64,000 bases of DNA from an uncultured Prevotella sp. (GTDB lineage: Bacteria > Bacteroidota > Bacteroidia > Bacteroidales > Bacteroidaceae). Where the stretch lies: assembly GCA_900320905.1 (NCBI GenBank), contig ONTZ01000005.1, forward strand, positions 1 through 64,000, written 5' to 3'. The notes under the pieces were generated by a model. It did not search any database, was not told the origin of the DNA, and was given only the letters and a program-made list of their open reading frames with translations. Shown here in pieces: positions 40,952-50,321 of the stretch (positions within the stretch are counted from its first letter, which is position 1; every line of letters starts with the position of its first letter). A program made the position numbers and the translations under genes.

Positions 40952-41710
40952 TTATTTGAACACGACCTTACTACGGCAAGCCTCGACGGGCTCTTCCGAA
41001 TCCGGCGAGGTTTTTACGATGCGGATGTTGAAGGCATCGGGCTCTTCGGCAGGCTCCTTGTAGAAAGAGAGTTTGTCGCCGGCGTGAGCCTCAGCCACGT
41101 AGGCAATCTCAAAGCGGCGGATCCGGTGCTCCCCGTACCAGTCGAGCGGCCAGAGGTCGAGCACGTGCTCGATATATTTCACGGAGTTGATATGGCCGTT
41201 GATATCGACATCGTTGTACTGCGTGTCGATGGTGCGCACAAACGCCGCCTCGTCCGTCATCTTCACCCGTCCCCCCTTGTCGATGGGACACTCCTTGTCC
41301 TTCACGATCCAGTTGTTGATGGCGCCGTCGTCGATGCTGAAGATATCCGTGGGCTGGCGGCTCTCCGTGTCGATCATCGCCCAGATGCTGCGGCCATAGC
41401 CATACACCTTGCCATCCTCGCCCACCACGCGGAAGTTACGACTGGTGAAATAGCGCATGGCCGACTCCACCCAAGTCTCCACATTAAACCTGGTATACAT
41501 CTGCGGCATCTCCTCCATCTCGATGGCCAGGCGCGAGAGCACCCACGAACGCTGGATGGTCAGCAGATACTTCATGCCGAAGCCACGGGCCGAAGAATGG
41601 AAGTCGGCAGCATTGAGCATGTGATTGCCCATGTGCCCCATGAAGAGCCGCTGCGAGAAGTCGCAGTGGAACGGCTCGGCCATAAAAGAATAGACGCCCA
41701 CTTTATCCAT
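40952..41710 (-). CDS. Acyl-ACP thioesterase
   Basis: Releases fatty acids from acyl carrier protein. The 252 residues form two hotdog domains: N-terminal CDFSQRLFMGHMGNHMLNAA, SSARGFGMKYLL and WVLSRLAIEM; C-terminal with DVDINGHINSVKYIEHVLD, which holds the Asn/His positions of the family. The start at 41710 (MDKVGVYSF) was chosen because the family begins here; the frame is open to 41755. The start lies 8 bp inside ilvN, so the two are coupled. It often accompanies ilv genes in Bacteroidetes. Confidence 0.9.
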   Translation of the reverse strand: MDKVGVYSFMAEPFHCDFSQRLFMGHMGNHMLNAADFHSSARGFGMKYLLTIQRSWVLSRLAIEMEEMPQMYTRFNVETWVESAMRYFTSRNFRVVGEDGKVYGYGRSIWAMIDTESRQPTDIFSIDDGAINNWIVKDKECPIDKGGRVKMTDEAAFVRTIDTQYNDVDINGHINSVKYIEHVLDLWPLDWYGEHRIRRFEIAYVAEAHAGDKLSFYKEPAEEPDAFNIRIVKTSPDSEEPVEACRSKVVFK

Positions 41711-42248
41711 TTTCCCTCTCCTCCAAGAATGCACTGACCTGCTCCTGCATGCCACGGGTCACGGCGATGCGACCCGAGCGAGTGTACTGCAGCACGCAGC
41801 CAAAGGCATCAAGCGCACGGAACAGCGAGATAATATCCTCCGTGATGCCGTGCTTCATCACGATGGTATAGGTGGGATTCACCTCGATGATATGCGCGTC
41901 GAAGCGCCGGATCGTCCGGGATATCTCAGGATTCTCCAAGACCTTGTCCGTGGCCAGTTTATACAACCCAGACTCACGGATAAACAATTCGTCGTCAGTG
42001 AAATAATTGGCCTTCACCACGTCGATCTTCTTCTCTATCTGACGGACTATCTTTACTATCTCATCCTCGTCGCTGCTCCAGGCGGTGATGGTATACTTAT
42101 GCACCCCGGGAATACTCGATGCCGACACGTTCAGACTCTCGATATTCACCTGACGACGGGTGAACACAGCCGTCACCTGATTCAGAATACCGGCCACATT
42201 CTCAGAATAGACCAATAAGGTGTAGAGTTTTCTTTCTTCCTTTCTCAT
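41703..42248 (-). CDS. ilvN: Acetolactate synthase small (regulatory) subunit
   Basis: Binds valine and activates the large subunit. The 181 residues start with an ACT domain (KLYTLLVYSENVAGILNQVT, then RRQVNIESLNVSASSIPGVH). The second part is the conserved C-terminal IlvN/IlvH domain. It starts 3 bp after the ilvB stop. Confidence 0.95.
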   Translation of the reverse strand: MRKEERKLYTLLVYSENVAGILNQVTAVFTRRQVNIESLNVSASSIPGVHKYTITAWSSDEDEIVKIVRQIEKKIDVVKANYFTDDELFIRESGLYKLATDKVLENPEISRTIRRFDAHIIEVNPTYTIVMKHGITEDIISLFRALDAFGCVLQYTRSGRIAVTRGMQEQVSAFLEERENG

Positions 42249-42251
42249 AAC

Positions 42252-43958
42252 TTAAATCTCCAACATCATTTTATCCACATCCATACCCGGAGGCGTCATT
42301 GGCAGCACATTATCCTCCTCAAGGATCGCACATTCGAGGATAAACGGCCCGTCGGTGGCAAGCATCTCCTTGATGGAGCCTGCCAAATCCTTACGGTCGG
42401 TAACGGCCAGATAAGGAATGCCATAGCCCTGCGCGATAAGGGCGTAATCAGGATTCATCATCTTGGTGAACGACTTGCGACGCATCCAGAACATATCCTG
42501 CCACTGACGCACATTGCCCAAGTAATGGTTGTTCATCACAATCATCTTGACGGGTGCCCTCTGCTCCATAATCGTACCGAGTTCCTCGATACACATCTGG
42601 AATCCGCCGTCGCCCATAAAGCAACAGACGGTGCGCTCGCGAGCCGCAAAGGTGGCACCGATGGCTGCAGGCATACCATAGCCCATCGTTCCGAGACCGC
42701 CACTGGTGCAGATGCTGCGCTTATGATGGTATTTGAAGTAACGGGTGGCAAAGAGTTGGTTCTGACCCACATCCGTCACGAGGACGGCATCATCGGGTGC
42801 CTGTTCTGCCACGCCATTCACCACCTCACCCATCAGCAGCGGCCCCTCCTTGGGATGGATGGCGGGCTCGATGACCTTCGTTCGTTCCATCTCATCAAGC
42901 GGCTTGAACGAATCGCGCCACGCCTGATGGTTATTCTTATTCAACAGAGCCGTGATGGCTGGCAACGACTCCTTACAATCAGCCACCACAGCCACATCGG
43001 TCTTCACATTCTTATCAATCTCACTGCGGTCAATGTCAAGATGGATAACCTTCGCCTGCTTGGCATAGGTCTTCAGATTACCCGTCACCCTGTCACTGAA
43101 ACGCATACCGATGGCAATGAGCACGTCGCACTCCTGTTCCTTCAGATTCACGGCATAGTTACCGTGCATTCCCAGCATACCCACATTGAGCGGATGATTC
43201 GACGGCAAGGCGGAAAGCCCCAGCATCGTGCGCCCGGCAGGGATATCGGCCTTTTCAAGGAAGGCCCTCAGTTCGCTCTGGGCATTACCCAGTTCCACGC
43301 CCTGTCCTACAAGTGCCAGAGGCTTCTTGGCACTGTTGATCAGTTCGGCAGCCTGACGTACAGCCTCCTTTTCGAGTTTGGGATAAGGCACGTAAGAACG
43401 GATGAAATCCACTTTCTGCGGATTATAATCTATCTCCTCAACCTGGGCATTCTTAGCAAAGTCGAGCACCACTGGGCCTGGACGCCCTGTCCGTGCGATA
43501 TAGAAGGCACGGCTCACGGCCCACGCCACATCCTCAGCATGGCGAATCTGGTAACTCCATTTGGATATTGGCTGCGATACACCCACGAGGTCTACTTCCT
43601 GAAAGGCATCCGTACCCAAGGCAGAGATAGGCACCTGGCCTGCTATGACAACTATCGGCGTAGAATCCAACATGGCATCAGCAATACCCGTCAGGGTGTT
43701 TGTCACACCAGGGCCACTGGTGACCAAGGCCACTCCCACCTTGCCCGACACTCTGGCATAGCCTTCAGCGGCATGGGTGGCACCCTGTTCGTGACGCACC
43801 AGAATATGGTCGAAACATTTCTTCTCGCCTCGTGTATAGTCGAAGAGTGCATCGTAGACGGGCATAATAGAGCCGCCGGGATAGCCAAAAATGGTGGTTA
43901 CCCCCTCTGCCTGCAAGGCACGCATCAGTGCCTTCGAGCCTGTAATCTTATCTTTCAT
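42252..43958 (-). CDS. ilvB: Acetolactate synthase large subunit
   Basis: The TPP and FAD enzyme that joins two pyruvates (or pyruvate and 2-oxobutyrate) at the first common step to valine, leucine and isoleucine. In the 568 residues: GVTTIFGYPGGSIMPVYDAL, the Glu of RHEQGATHAAEGYAR, and the TPP motif GDGGFQMCIEELGT with NNHYLGNVRQWQ. Length is normal. A decamer array separates it from ilvD. Confidence 0.97.
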   Translation of the reverse strand: MKDKITGSKALMRALQAEGVTTIFGYPGGSIMPVYDALFDYTRGEKKCFDHILVRHEQGATHAAEGYARVSGKVGVALVTSGPGVTNTLTGIADAMLDSTPIVVIAGQVPISALGTDAFQEVDLVGVSQPISKWSYQIRHAEDVAWAVSRAFYIARTGRPGPVVLDFAKNAQVEEIDYNPQKVDFIRSYVPYPKLEKEAVRQAAELINSAKKPLALVGQGVELGNAQSELRAFLEKADIPAGRTMLGLSALPSNHPLNVGMLGMHGNYAVNLKEQECDVLIAIGMRFSDRVTGNLKTYAKQAKVIHLDIDRSEIDKNVKTDVAVVADCKESLPAITALLNKNNHQAWRDSFKPLDEMERTKVIEPAIHPKEGPLLMGEVVNGVAEQAPDDAVLVTDVGQNQLFATRYFKYHHKRSICTSGGLGTMGYGMPAAIGATFAARERTVCCFMGDGGFQMCIEELGTIMEQRAPVKMIVMNNHYLGNVRQWQDMFWMRRKSFTKMMNPDYALIAQGYGIPYLAVTDRKDLAGSIKEMLATDGPFILECAILEEDNVLPMTPPGMDVDKMMLEI

Positions 43959-43978
43959 TTTCTTTATCTTTGATAGGC

Positions 43979-44037
43979 ATCCCTAGGATAACCCTAGGAT
44001 AGCCTAGGAACGCCCAGGAATGCCTAGAATTACCTAG
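43979..44037 (-). repeat. Decamer array (CCTAG core) between ilvD and ilvB
   Basis: Units CCTAGGATAAC, CCTAGGATAG, CCTAGGAACG, CCCAGGAATG, CCTAGAATTA, CCTAGT at a 10-bp period. The ilvD stop TAG (44034-44036) is part of the first unit in the direction of transcription. Confidence 0.88.
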
Positions 44038-45836
44038 TCTATAATCCTAATTCCGCCCTTATCTGCCGAAGATACGCTCTGGGCATAGGCTCGCAGAGCC
44101 TTAGATATCACGCGATTACGCTTCAATGGCTGTTGTGGACGGGCTGCCAGTTCTTCATCAGAGAGTTTCACGCTGATACTGCGCGAGGGAATATCAATCA
44201 CGATGATGTCGCCATCCTTGATCTTTCCGATGTTGCCGCCATTGGCAGCCTCGGGAGAGATATGTCCGATGGAGAGACCTGATGTACCACCAGAGAAACG
44301 ACCGTCTGTAATCAGGGCGCATGCCTTGCCCAGATGCATACTCTTGATATAAGATGTAGGATAGAGCATCTCCTGCATACCTGGCCCGCCCTTGGGACCC
44401 TCGTGGGTGATCACCACACAGTCGCCACTCTTCACCTTGCCGCCAAGAATCCCCTCACAGGCATCCTCCTGAGAGTCGAACACGACGGCCGGGCCTTCGA
44501 AATGCCACAGGGACTCATCGACACCAGCGGTCTTGACCACGCAGCCATCCTGGGCGATATTGCCGAATAGCACGGCCAAACCACCATCCTTGGTATAGGC
44601 ATGTTCAAGGTCACGGATACAGCCATTGGCTCGATCGGTGTCAAGCGAAGGCCAGCGTTCTGACTGGGAGCCCATCTTCGTAGAGAAGCGATTGCCTGGA
44701 GCGCTGTAGTAAATATCGGAGAATCCAAAATCACCAGAATCACCGGTGATATCATATTTCTTTATTGCCTCGCCCAGCGTCATGCCATCCACACGGATGG
44801 CAGAGCCATCAACAAGACCTCCCTTATTCAATTCATTCAGTATGCCCAGGATACCACCTGCACGACCACACTCCTGCACGCTGTACTTCTGCGTGTTGGG
44901 AGCCAGTTTGCAGAGACAAGGCACCTTACGGCTCAGCGCGTCAATGTCCTTCATCGTGAAGTCGGCGCCAGCCTCCTGAGCCACAGCCAACAGATGGAGC
45001 ACCGTATTCGTACTGCCACCCATCGCAATATCCAGCGACATCGCATTCATAAAGGCCTTACGAGTGGCAATGCTGCGAGGCAAGACACGCTCATCGCCAT
45101 CCTCATAATAAGCGAAAGCATTTTTCACCACCTGACGGGCAGCAGCCTTGAACAACTCTACCCTATTGGTATGTGTAGCCAGGATGGTTCCATTGCCAGG
45201 CAGCGAAAGGCCGATAGCCTCCGTCAGTGAGTTCATCGAGTTGGCTGTGAACATACCAGAGCACGAGCCGCACCCCGGACAGGCACAGGCCTCTATCTCC
45301 TTCATCTCCTCGTCTGTTACCGAAGGATCAGCCCCTTTTACCATCGCCGTAATCAGGTCGGCATTCTCGCCACGCCATCTGCCAGCCTCCATCGGGCCAC
45401 CTGAACAGAACACCGTAGGAATATTCAGACGCATAGAAGCCATCAGCATACCCGGCGTCACCTTATCACAGTTAGAGATACAGATCATTGCATCAGCCTT
45501 ATGGGCATTCACCATATATTCCACAGAGTCGGCAATGATATCGCGACTCGGAAGACTATAAAGCATACCATCATGCCCCATGGCAATACCGTCATCGATG
45601 GCAATGGTATTGAACTCGGCGGCAAAACAGCCCATCTTCTCAATCTCAGCCTTGACAATCTGACCAATTTCATGCAGATGCGTATGCCCAGGCACAAACT
45701 GGGTGAACGAGTTGACGACAGCGATGATCGGCTTGCCAAACTGTTCCTGTTTCATACCTGTGGCCACCCATAAAGCACGGGCACCAGCCATTCTCCTTCC
45801 TTCCGTGCAAACGGCACTTCTCAGTTGATGTTTCAT
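44034..45836 (-). CDS. ilvD: Dihydroxy-acid dehydratase
   Basis: Third step of valine/isoleucine synthesis; an iron-sulfur enzyme. The 600 residues hold the cluster Cys in [13 protein letters not shown] and [19 protein letters not shown], and later [20 protein letters not shown]. It is the first gene of the ilv operon behind a promoter at 45860-45867. ilvC is not in the operon. Confidence 0.97.
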   Translation of the reverse strand: MKHQLRSAVCTEGRRMAGARALWVATGMKQEQFGKPIIAVVNSFTQFVPGHTHLHEIGQIVKAEIEKMGCFAAEFNTIAIDDGIAMGHDGMLYSLPSRDIIADSVEYMVNAHKADAMICISNCDKVTPGMLMASMRLNIPTVFCSGGPMEAGRWRGENADLITAMVKGADPSVTDEEMKEIEACACPGCGSCSGMFTANSMNSLTEAIGLSLPGNGTILATHTNRVELFKAAARQVVKNAFAYYEDGDERVLPRSIATRKAFMNAMSLDIAMGGSTNTVLHLLAVAQEAGADFTMKDIDALSRKVPCLCKLAPNTQKYSVQECGRAGGILGILNELNKGGLVDGSAIRVDGMTLGEAIKKYDITGDSGDFGFSDIYYSAPGNRFSTKMGSQSERWPSLDTDRANGCIRDLEHAYTKDGGLAVLFGNIAQDGCVVKTAGVDESLWHFEGPAVVFDSQEDACEGILGGKVKSGDCVVITHEGPKGGPGMQEMLYPTSYIKSMHLGKACALITDGRFSGGTSGLSIGHISPEAANGGNIGKIKDGDIIVIDIPSRSISVKLSDEELAARPQQPLKRNRVISKALRAYAQSVSSADKGGIRIID

Positions 45837-45859
45837 AAGTTGTGAGTTTATTTAGTGCG

Positions 45860-45891
45860 CAAAGTTACACTAAAATCCCTTAATTCCCAAC
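45860..45891 (-). promoter_or_regulatory. Promoter of the ilvD operon
   Basis: TAACTTTG (45860-45867) on the minus strand, with GTTG (45888-45891), one mismatch from TTTG, at a 20-bp spacing. The ATG is 24 bp away. Confidence 0.65.
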
Positions 45892-45918
45892 ATTTTAATC
45901 TTTTTTTTCAAGAAAACA

Positions 45919-45950
45919 TTTGGATTATTGAGATGAAAGTATTATTTTTG
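45919..45950 (+). promoter_or_regulatory. Consensus promoter of the XRE regulator gene
   Basis: TTTG at 45919-45922, 20-bp spacer, TATTTTTG at 45943-45950; full match. Confidence 0.85.
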
Positions 45951-45994
45951 CAAACGAAAAATGATAATAACAAATAACAATTAATTTTATTAGT

Positions 45995-46210
45995 ATGAAT
46001 ATCGGACGGAGCATTAGGGAAGTGATGAAGAAAAAAGGGATGAGTGTGACCCAGTTGTCAAGGGAAATCCCTTGTGAAAGAACGAATGTCTATAATATCT
46101 TCAGCAGGAAAGATATCAGCACGAAACTACTCTGGAGAATCTCGCAGGTGTTAGAACATAATTTCTTTGAAGATTTATCCAAAGAGTACACCAAGAAGCC
46201 CCAGAAATAA
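45995..46210 (+). CDS. Small XRE-family HTH regulator
   Basis: A 71-residue DNA-binding protein made of one Cro/C1-type helix-turn-helix: IREVMKKKGMSVTQLSREI, then CERTNVYNIFSRKDISTKLL and WRISQVLEHNFFEDLS. Such short regulators without a ligand domain are common in Bacteroidales. Its targets are not evident; it is divergent from ilvD. A consensus promoter lies 44 bp upstream and a strong terminator follows. Confidence 0.85.
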   Translation: MNIGRSIREVMKKKGMSVTQLSREIPCERTNVYNIFSRKDISTKLLWRISQVLEHNFFEDLSKEYTKKPQK

Positions 46211-46211
46211 C

Positions 46212-46253
46212 AAAGGAAAACGGCCTGAGAATTTACTCAGGCCGTTTTCCTTT
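46212..46253. terminator. Perfect 18-bp bidirectional terminator
   Basis: 46212-46229 and 46236-46253 are exact reverse complements, loop AATTTA; core CGGCCTGAG with A/T tails on both sides. It serves the XRE gene and the convergent kor-ompA operon. Confidence 0.92.
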
Positions 46254-46269
46254 ATTAATTGTGTTCAAA

Positions 46270-47427
46270 CTACTCCTTAGTGGTATCAGTGAATGTAGCC
46301 ACACGATTGAAGTCGATCTCATCGAAGAGTTCGTCGGTTGCACCCATACCCTGGGTCGTCAAACGACTGGCAGAAATACCATAACGGCCGACAAGTGCTT
46401 TCTTTACAGACTCAGCACGAGCCTCTGACAGTTTCTGGTTCAATTCTGGATTGCCCTCAGGAGAAGCATAACCCTTAATCAGAATCTTCGACTCAGGATG
46501 ATTCTTCATATACTTTGCAATCATAGCCACACTGGCCATCTGGGCTGCATCTACACTGCTCTTTCCCTGACCAAAGATCACTGTGGGCTGGAGCACATTA
46601 TTCTTGACATTCACCACCTTCGTAACCTTGTTCACTACGGTTGGCTTAACATTCCTTGCGGCTTCCAAAGAGTCTTCAAGCGTACCAATCATACGGATTC
46701 CCTGAGCGATACGCTTGTCCTTTGCTACCAACTCGCCCTTCAACTCGTTGACGAATGTATTCAGGTCGTCAATCTCGGTCTGGTCACGCAAATTGGCAAT
46801 CTTGAAGTTATGTGTACCATTGCTATTGCCAAACTTGTAGTTTACACCCACCGACAACTGAAATGCGGCTGTATTCAGATTATAGTTGCAACGTGAATTG
46901 GAAGTCAGATTATAGTTGACGGCAGGCTCTACATAGATTTGCCATTCGAGAGACTCACCAAAATTATATGCAAAGTCTAAACCGAACTTCGAAACCAAGT
47001 CCTGTTTGTGATCCAAGTTTGAGTCAAAGATGCATCCCCATCCCAAACCTCCAAGAGCACTGACTTCAAAGGTACGGGGCTGTCCCAGATAACCACCAAA
47101 CCAGTTGCTCAGGTTCAGTGTACCTAAAAAGTCTAAGTTAACACCTTTCAGTCTTTTGGCGTTACTGTAGTTATAACCTCTTTCACGAAGATAGAGATCA
47201 CCCGTCACGACCCAACCAACGACAGGCGTCCAATAACGTCCCACACGAAGGCCAATCGAGGGATTGAGATTCTTAAAAATGCTATTGTGAGTTATCTTTG
47301 AACTGACGGCACCGTTAACACCAACGTACCAGTTATCTGTGTTTTTGCTATCTTCAAGTGCCTGCTGCGAATAAGCCGACTGCAACGACATCAGTGTTAC
47401 AGTTAGCATCAAAAAGATTTTTTTCAT
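46270..47427 (-). CDS. OmpA-family outer-membrane protein
   Basis: A 385-residue protein. A signal peptide ends AYSQ from the chosen start MKKIFLM (47427). The N-terminal half is a probable eight-strand beta-barrel (WYVGVNGAVSS, GRYWTPVVGWVVTGDLYL). The C-terminal OmpA domain binds peptidoglycan: KILIKGYASPEGNPELNQKL, SEARAESVKKAL, and RLTTQGMG. A coiled stretch connects them. It starts 10 bp after korC and shares its transcript and terminator. Confidence 0.9.
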   Translation of the reverse strand: MKKIFLMLTVTLMSLQSAYSQQALEDSKNTDNWYVGVNGAVSSKITHNSIFKNLNPSIGLRVGRYWTPVVGWVVTGDLYLRERGYNYSNAKRLKGVNLDFLGTLNLSNWFGGYLGQPRTFEVSALGGLGWGCIFDSNLDHKQDLVSKFGLDFAYNFGESLEWQIYVEPAVNYNLTSNSRCNYNLNTAAFQLSVGVNYKFGNSNGTHNFKIANLRDQTEIDDLNTFVNELKGELVAKDKRIAQGIRMIGTLEDSLEAARNVKPTVVNKVTKVVNVKNNVLQPTVIFGQGKSSVDAAQMASVAMIAKYMKNHPESKILIKGYASPEGNPELNQKLSEARAESVKKALVGRYGISASRLTTQGMGATDELFDEIDFNRVATFTDTTKE

Positions 47428-47437
47428 ATATACCTTA

Positions 47438-47983
47438 TTATTTAATAACTTCAATAATCTTTGCACCTTCCTTCAGGGCTTCCATATTCAGGGGGATGAG
47501 ATCGTGATGGCGCTCAGGGAGGGTCTTTTTCAACGCTTTCTCCACTCCTTTGTCGCTAACGACAGGAGCCACCTTCAGCAAACCACCAAGAACAATCATG
47601 TTGAACACCTTACCGTTCTTCATCTCGGCAGCCTTATCCATAGCGTTTATCTCATAGATAGTAATGTCCTTACGAGTTGGCTTGTTGATAATACCAAAAC
47701 CATCGTAGATCAGGATACCACCGGGTTTGATTTTTGGTTCAAACTTCTCCAGTGAAGGTTGGTTCAGTACCACAGCAATGTCGTACTTGCTGAGGATAGG
47801 CGAAGAGATACGCTCGTCACTGACAATCACCGTCACGTTGGCTGTACCACCACGCTGCTCAGGACCGTAGGCAGGCATCCATGTCACCTCTTTATCCTCC
47901 ATCAGTCCACTATAGGCCAGAATCTTACCCATTGAGAGCACGCCCTGACCTCCGAAACCTGAAATTATAATTTCCTTTTTCAT
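47438..47983 (-). CDS. korC: 2-oxoacid:ferredoxin oxidoreductase gamma subunit
   Basis: The gamma subunit of 2-oxoglutarate (or related 2-oxoacid):ferredoxin oxidoreductase. From MKKEIIISGFGGQGVLSMGK it has 181 residues with GPEQRGGTANVTVIVSDERI, typical of the family. An open frame continues upstream to 48040 but adds only Cys-rich nonsense. A 28-nt hairpin (48024-48051) lies in the gap after korB. Confidence 0.93.
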   Translation of the reverse strand: MKKEIIISGFGGQGVLSMGKILAYSGLMEDKEVTWMPAYGPEQRGGTANVTVIVSDERISSPILSKYDIAVVLNQPSLEKFEPKIKPGGILIYDGFGIINKPTRKDITIYEINAMDKAAEMKNGKVFNMIVLGGLLKVAPVVSDKGVEKALKKTLPERHHDLIPLNMEALKEGAKIIEVIK

Positions 47984-48023
47984 AAAACTGCATTTTATGC
48001 ATAATTGGCTGCACCTCTGCATA

Positions 48024-48051
48024 GAGCAAACTCTCTGCATTCGGTTTGCTC
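48024..48051 (-). other. Intercistronic hairpin between korB and korC
   Basis: GAGCAAAC (48024-48031) pairs with GTTTGCTC (48044-48051), 8 bp perfect, 12-nt loop. It could limit readthrough or protect mRNA ends within the kor operon. Confidence 0.55.
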
Positions 48052-48053
48052 AA

Positions 48054-48824
48054 TCATTCATTTGTCGTATCTTTTAAGTCACCTTTGGGATAGAAGGGGA
48101 ACATATTCTCCTTCATCCATTCATTTGCCTTAGCAGGAGAGAGTTTCCAACCGCTGTTACAGGTAGAGACAAACTCTACGAGCGATGACCCCTTACCCGC
48201 CATCGAAGCCTCGAAAGCCTTGCGCAATGCCTTCTTTGCTTTCAGAATAGAGGCAACGCTCTCCACACTCTGACGAGTGACATAGCAAGTACCTTCCAAG
48301 CCAGCAGCGATATCAGCCATCTTCAAGGGATAGCCGTGCAACTGAGGATCGCGTCCATAAGGACAAGTAGAAGTCTTCTGACCAATCAGGGTTGTAGGTG
48401 CCATCTGACCACCCGTCATACCGTAGATGGCATTGTTGACGAAGATAATCACGATGTTCTCGCCACGGTTCAGGGCGTGAATGGTCTCACACGTTCCTAT
48501 ACATGCCAGATCGCCGTCACCCTGATAGGTAAATACCAGTCGGTCAGGCCAGCAGCGCTTGATACCAGTAGCCAGTGCAGGTGCACGACCGTGGGCAGCC
48601 TCCTGCCAGTCTATATCTATATAATTGTACGCGAAGACGGCACAGCCTACGGGTGAAACACCGACGGCCTTGTCTTCCATACCCATCTCTTCGATGACTT
48701 CGGCAATGAGTTTATGCACCACACCGTGCGAGCAGCCCGGGCAATAGTGCATATTGTTGTCATTCATCAGCGTCGGCTTCTTGCAGACGATGTTCTCGGG
48801 TTGAACTATTTGATTTCTATCCAT
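48054..48824 (-). CDS. korB: 2-oxoacid:ferredoxin oxidoreductase beta subunit
   Basis: The TPP-binding beta subunit, 256 residues. CPGCSHGVVHKLIAEV begins the TPP domain; YQGDGDLACIGTCETIHALN is the GDG motif, followed by NNAIYGMTGGQMAPTT. Works with korA to decarboxylate 2-oxoacids and reduce ferredoxin, which the Rnf complex at 26-31 kb can re-oxidise. A decamer array separates it from korA. Confidence 0.95.
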   Translation of the reverse strand: MDRNQIVQPENIVCKKPTLMNDNNMHYCPGCSHGVVHKLIAEVIEEMGMEDKAVGVSPVGCAVFAYNYIDIDWQEAAHGRAPALATGIKRCWPDRLVFTYQGDGDLACIGTCETIHALNRGENIVIIFVNNAIYGMTGGQMAPTTLIGQKTSTCPYGRDPQLHGYPLKMADIAAGLEGTCYVTRQSVESVASILKAKKALRKAFEASMAGKGSSLVEFVSTCNSGWKLSPAKANEWMKENMFPFYPKGDLKDTTNE

Positions 48825-48838
48825 TGTTCTTTTCTTTT

Positions 48839-48885
48839 TCTAGGTTTCCTAGGAGTCCCTAGGCTATCCTAGGTTATCCTAGATT
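48839..48885 (-). repeat. Decamer array (CCTAG core) between korA and korB
   Basis: CTAGGTTTC, CTAGGAGTCC, CTAGGCTATC, CTAGGTTATC, CTAGATTAAT at a 10-bp period. The korA stop TAG (48879-48881) lies in the array. Confidence 0.85.
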
Positions 48886-49961
48886 AATTTCTTCAAAGCC
48901 TCTACGATTTCTTCGGGATCAGGCACGATACCACCCAGACGGCCGAACTGCTCTACAGGCACAGCGCCGTTCACAGCCAAGCGAACATCCTGTACCATCT
49001 GACCTGCATTAATCTCGGCCACGAGAATACCCTTCACCTTCTTCGATAACTCCGAAATCTGCTTGATTGGGAATGGGAACAGCGTAATCGGACGGAACAG
49101 ACCAACCTTAATATCCTGTTCACGGGCAATCTCCACACTTTTCTCTGCGATACGAGCGGCAGAACCAAAAGCAACGATGGCATACTCAGCATCATCCATC
49201 AACTGCTGCTCAAAACGCACCTCATTCTCCTGAATCTTAGCATATTTCTCTTGGAGGGCGATGTTACGCTGCTCCATAATCTCAGGCTTCAATTCCAAAG
49301 AGGTAATCACCACACGCTCACGGCTTTTCGGTTTACCAGTGGAGGCCCAAGGGCACTGCTTGATTACCTCCTCATCCGTTCGACGGGGCTTATAAGGCGG
49401 CAGCACCACTTTCTCCATCATTTGACCAATCACGCCGTCAGAGAGAATCATAGCGGGGTTGCGATACTTGAAGGCCAGTTCGAAGGCGAGGTCTACGAAG
49501 TCGGCCATCTCCTGAACAGAAGAGGGAGCCAACACGATGACCTTATAGTCACCGTTACCACCACCACGGGTAGCCTGGAAGTAATCACCCTGCGAGGGCT
49601 GGATGGTGCCCAGACCGGGACCGCCACGCTGCACGTTCACAAACACACCTGGCACCTCGGCACCAGCCATATAGGTGATACCCTCCTGCATCAGAGCGAT
49701 ACCAGGAGAACTTGATGAGGTCATGGCTCGCTTACCGGCTCCGGCAGCGCCATAGACCATATAGATAGATGCCAACTCACTCTCAGCCTGCACCACCTGC
49801 ATACCAGTGGTCTCCCAAGGCTTCAACTCAGCCAGCGTCTCAATCACTTCACTCTGCGGGGTAATAGGATAGCCGAAATAGCCGTCGCATCCGCAACGAA
49901 TAGCAGCGTGGGCAATCGCCTCGTTACCTTTCATCAACACAACTTCTCTTTTCTCAGCCAT
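48879..49961 (-). CDS. korA: 2-oxoacid:ferredoxin oxidoreductase alpha subunit
   Basis: The catalytic alpha subunit, 360 residues: KGNEAIAHAAIRCGCDGYFG, YPITPQSEVIETLAEL, then SSPGIALMQEGITYMAGAEVP and VVNVQRGGPG-type VFVNVQRGGPGLGTIQPSQGD. This KorA-type form lacks the fused gamma domain. It lies 3 bp after the ferredoxin gene. Confidence 0.95.
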   Translation of the reverse strand: MAEKREVVLMKGNEAIAHAAIRCGCDGYFGYPITPQSEVIETLAELKPWETTGMQVVQAESELASIYMVYGAAGAGKRAMTSSSSPGIALMQEGITYMAGAEVPGVFVNVQRGGPGLGTIQPSQGDYFQATRGGGNGDYKVIVLAPSSVQEMADFVDLAFELAFKYRNPAMILSDGVIGQMMEKVVLPPYKPRRTDEEVIKQCPWASTGKPKSRERVVITSLELKPEIMEQRNIALQEKYAKIQENEVRFEQQLMDDAEYAIVAFGSAARIAEKSVEIAREQDIKVGLFRPITLFPFPIKQISELSKKVKGILVAEINAGQMVQDVRLAVNGAVPVEQFGRLGGIVPDPEEIVEALKKLI

Positions 49962-49964
49962 AGT

Positions 49965-50195
49965 TTAGTCCTCCACTCTTTTACGATACACGGTGATACA
50001 GCCATCAGGGCAGACGATGCCGCACGAGGCACAGCCGACACAGGCATCCTCGTTCGTTGCCTCCACGTAGGGATAACCGTGCAGATTCACTTTGTTGGCT
50101 AGTGCGATAACCTTCTGAGGACAGGCGATGATGCACAACTGGCATCCCTTGCACCTCTCAGTATCCACCACAATAGCGCCTTTCAATTTTGCCAT
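49965..50195 (-). CDS. korD: 4Fe-4S ferredoxin subunit of the kor complex
   Basis: A 76-residue two-cluster ferredoxin-type subunit: CKGCQLCIIACP and CVGCASCGIVCP. It heads the operon korD-korA-korB-korC-ompA behind a consensus promoter. The four-gene delta/alpha/beta/gamma plan is the usual 2-oxoglutarate or branched-chain oxoacid oxidoreductase; substrate choice is not readable here. Confidence 0.94.
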   Translation of the reverse strand: MAKLKGAIVVDTERCKGCQLCIIACPQKVIALANKVNLHGYPYVEATNEDACVGCASCGIVCPDGCITVYRKRVED

Positions 50196-50235
50196 ATTAT
50201 CCTGTAATTAATGCATTAATTTCTGAAATTGGCTG

Positions 50236-50267
50236 CAAAGGTAACAATAAGTCAGCGAAAAACCAAA
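50236..50267 (-). promoter_or_regulatory. Consensus promoter of the kor-ompA operon
   Basis: On the minus strand TTTG (50264-50267), 20-bp spacer, TACCTTTG (50236-50243). Full match, 40 bp before the korD ATG. Confidence 0.88.
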
Positions 50268-50321
50268 GAAAACCGATTAAAAGTTGCGAAAAACAAATAT
50301 TTCTTGTATATTTGCTCCTTA

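Noticed and set aside
50308-50315. TATATTTG on the plus strand after the TonB receptor gene
   Set aside because: No plus-strand gene lies downstream; a chance match in AT-rich DNA.
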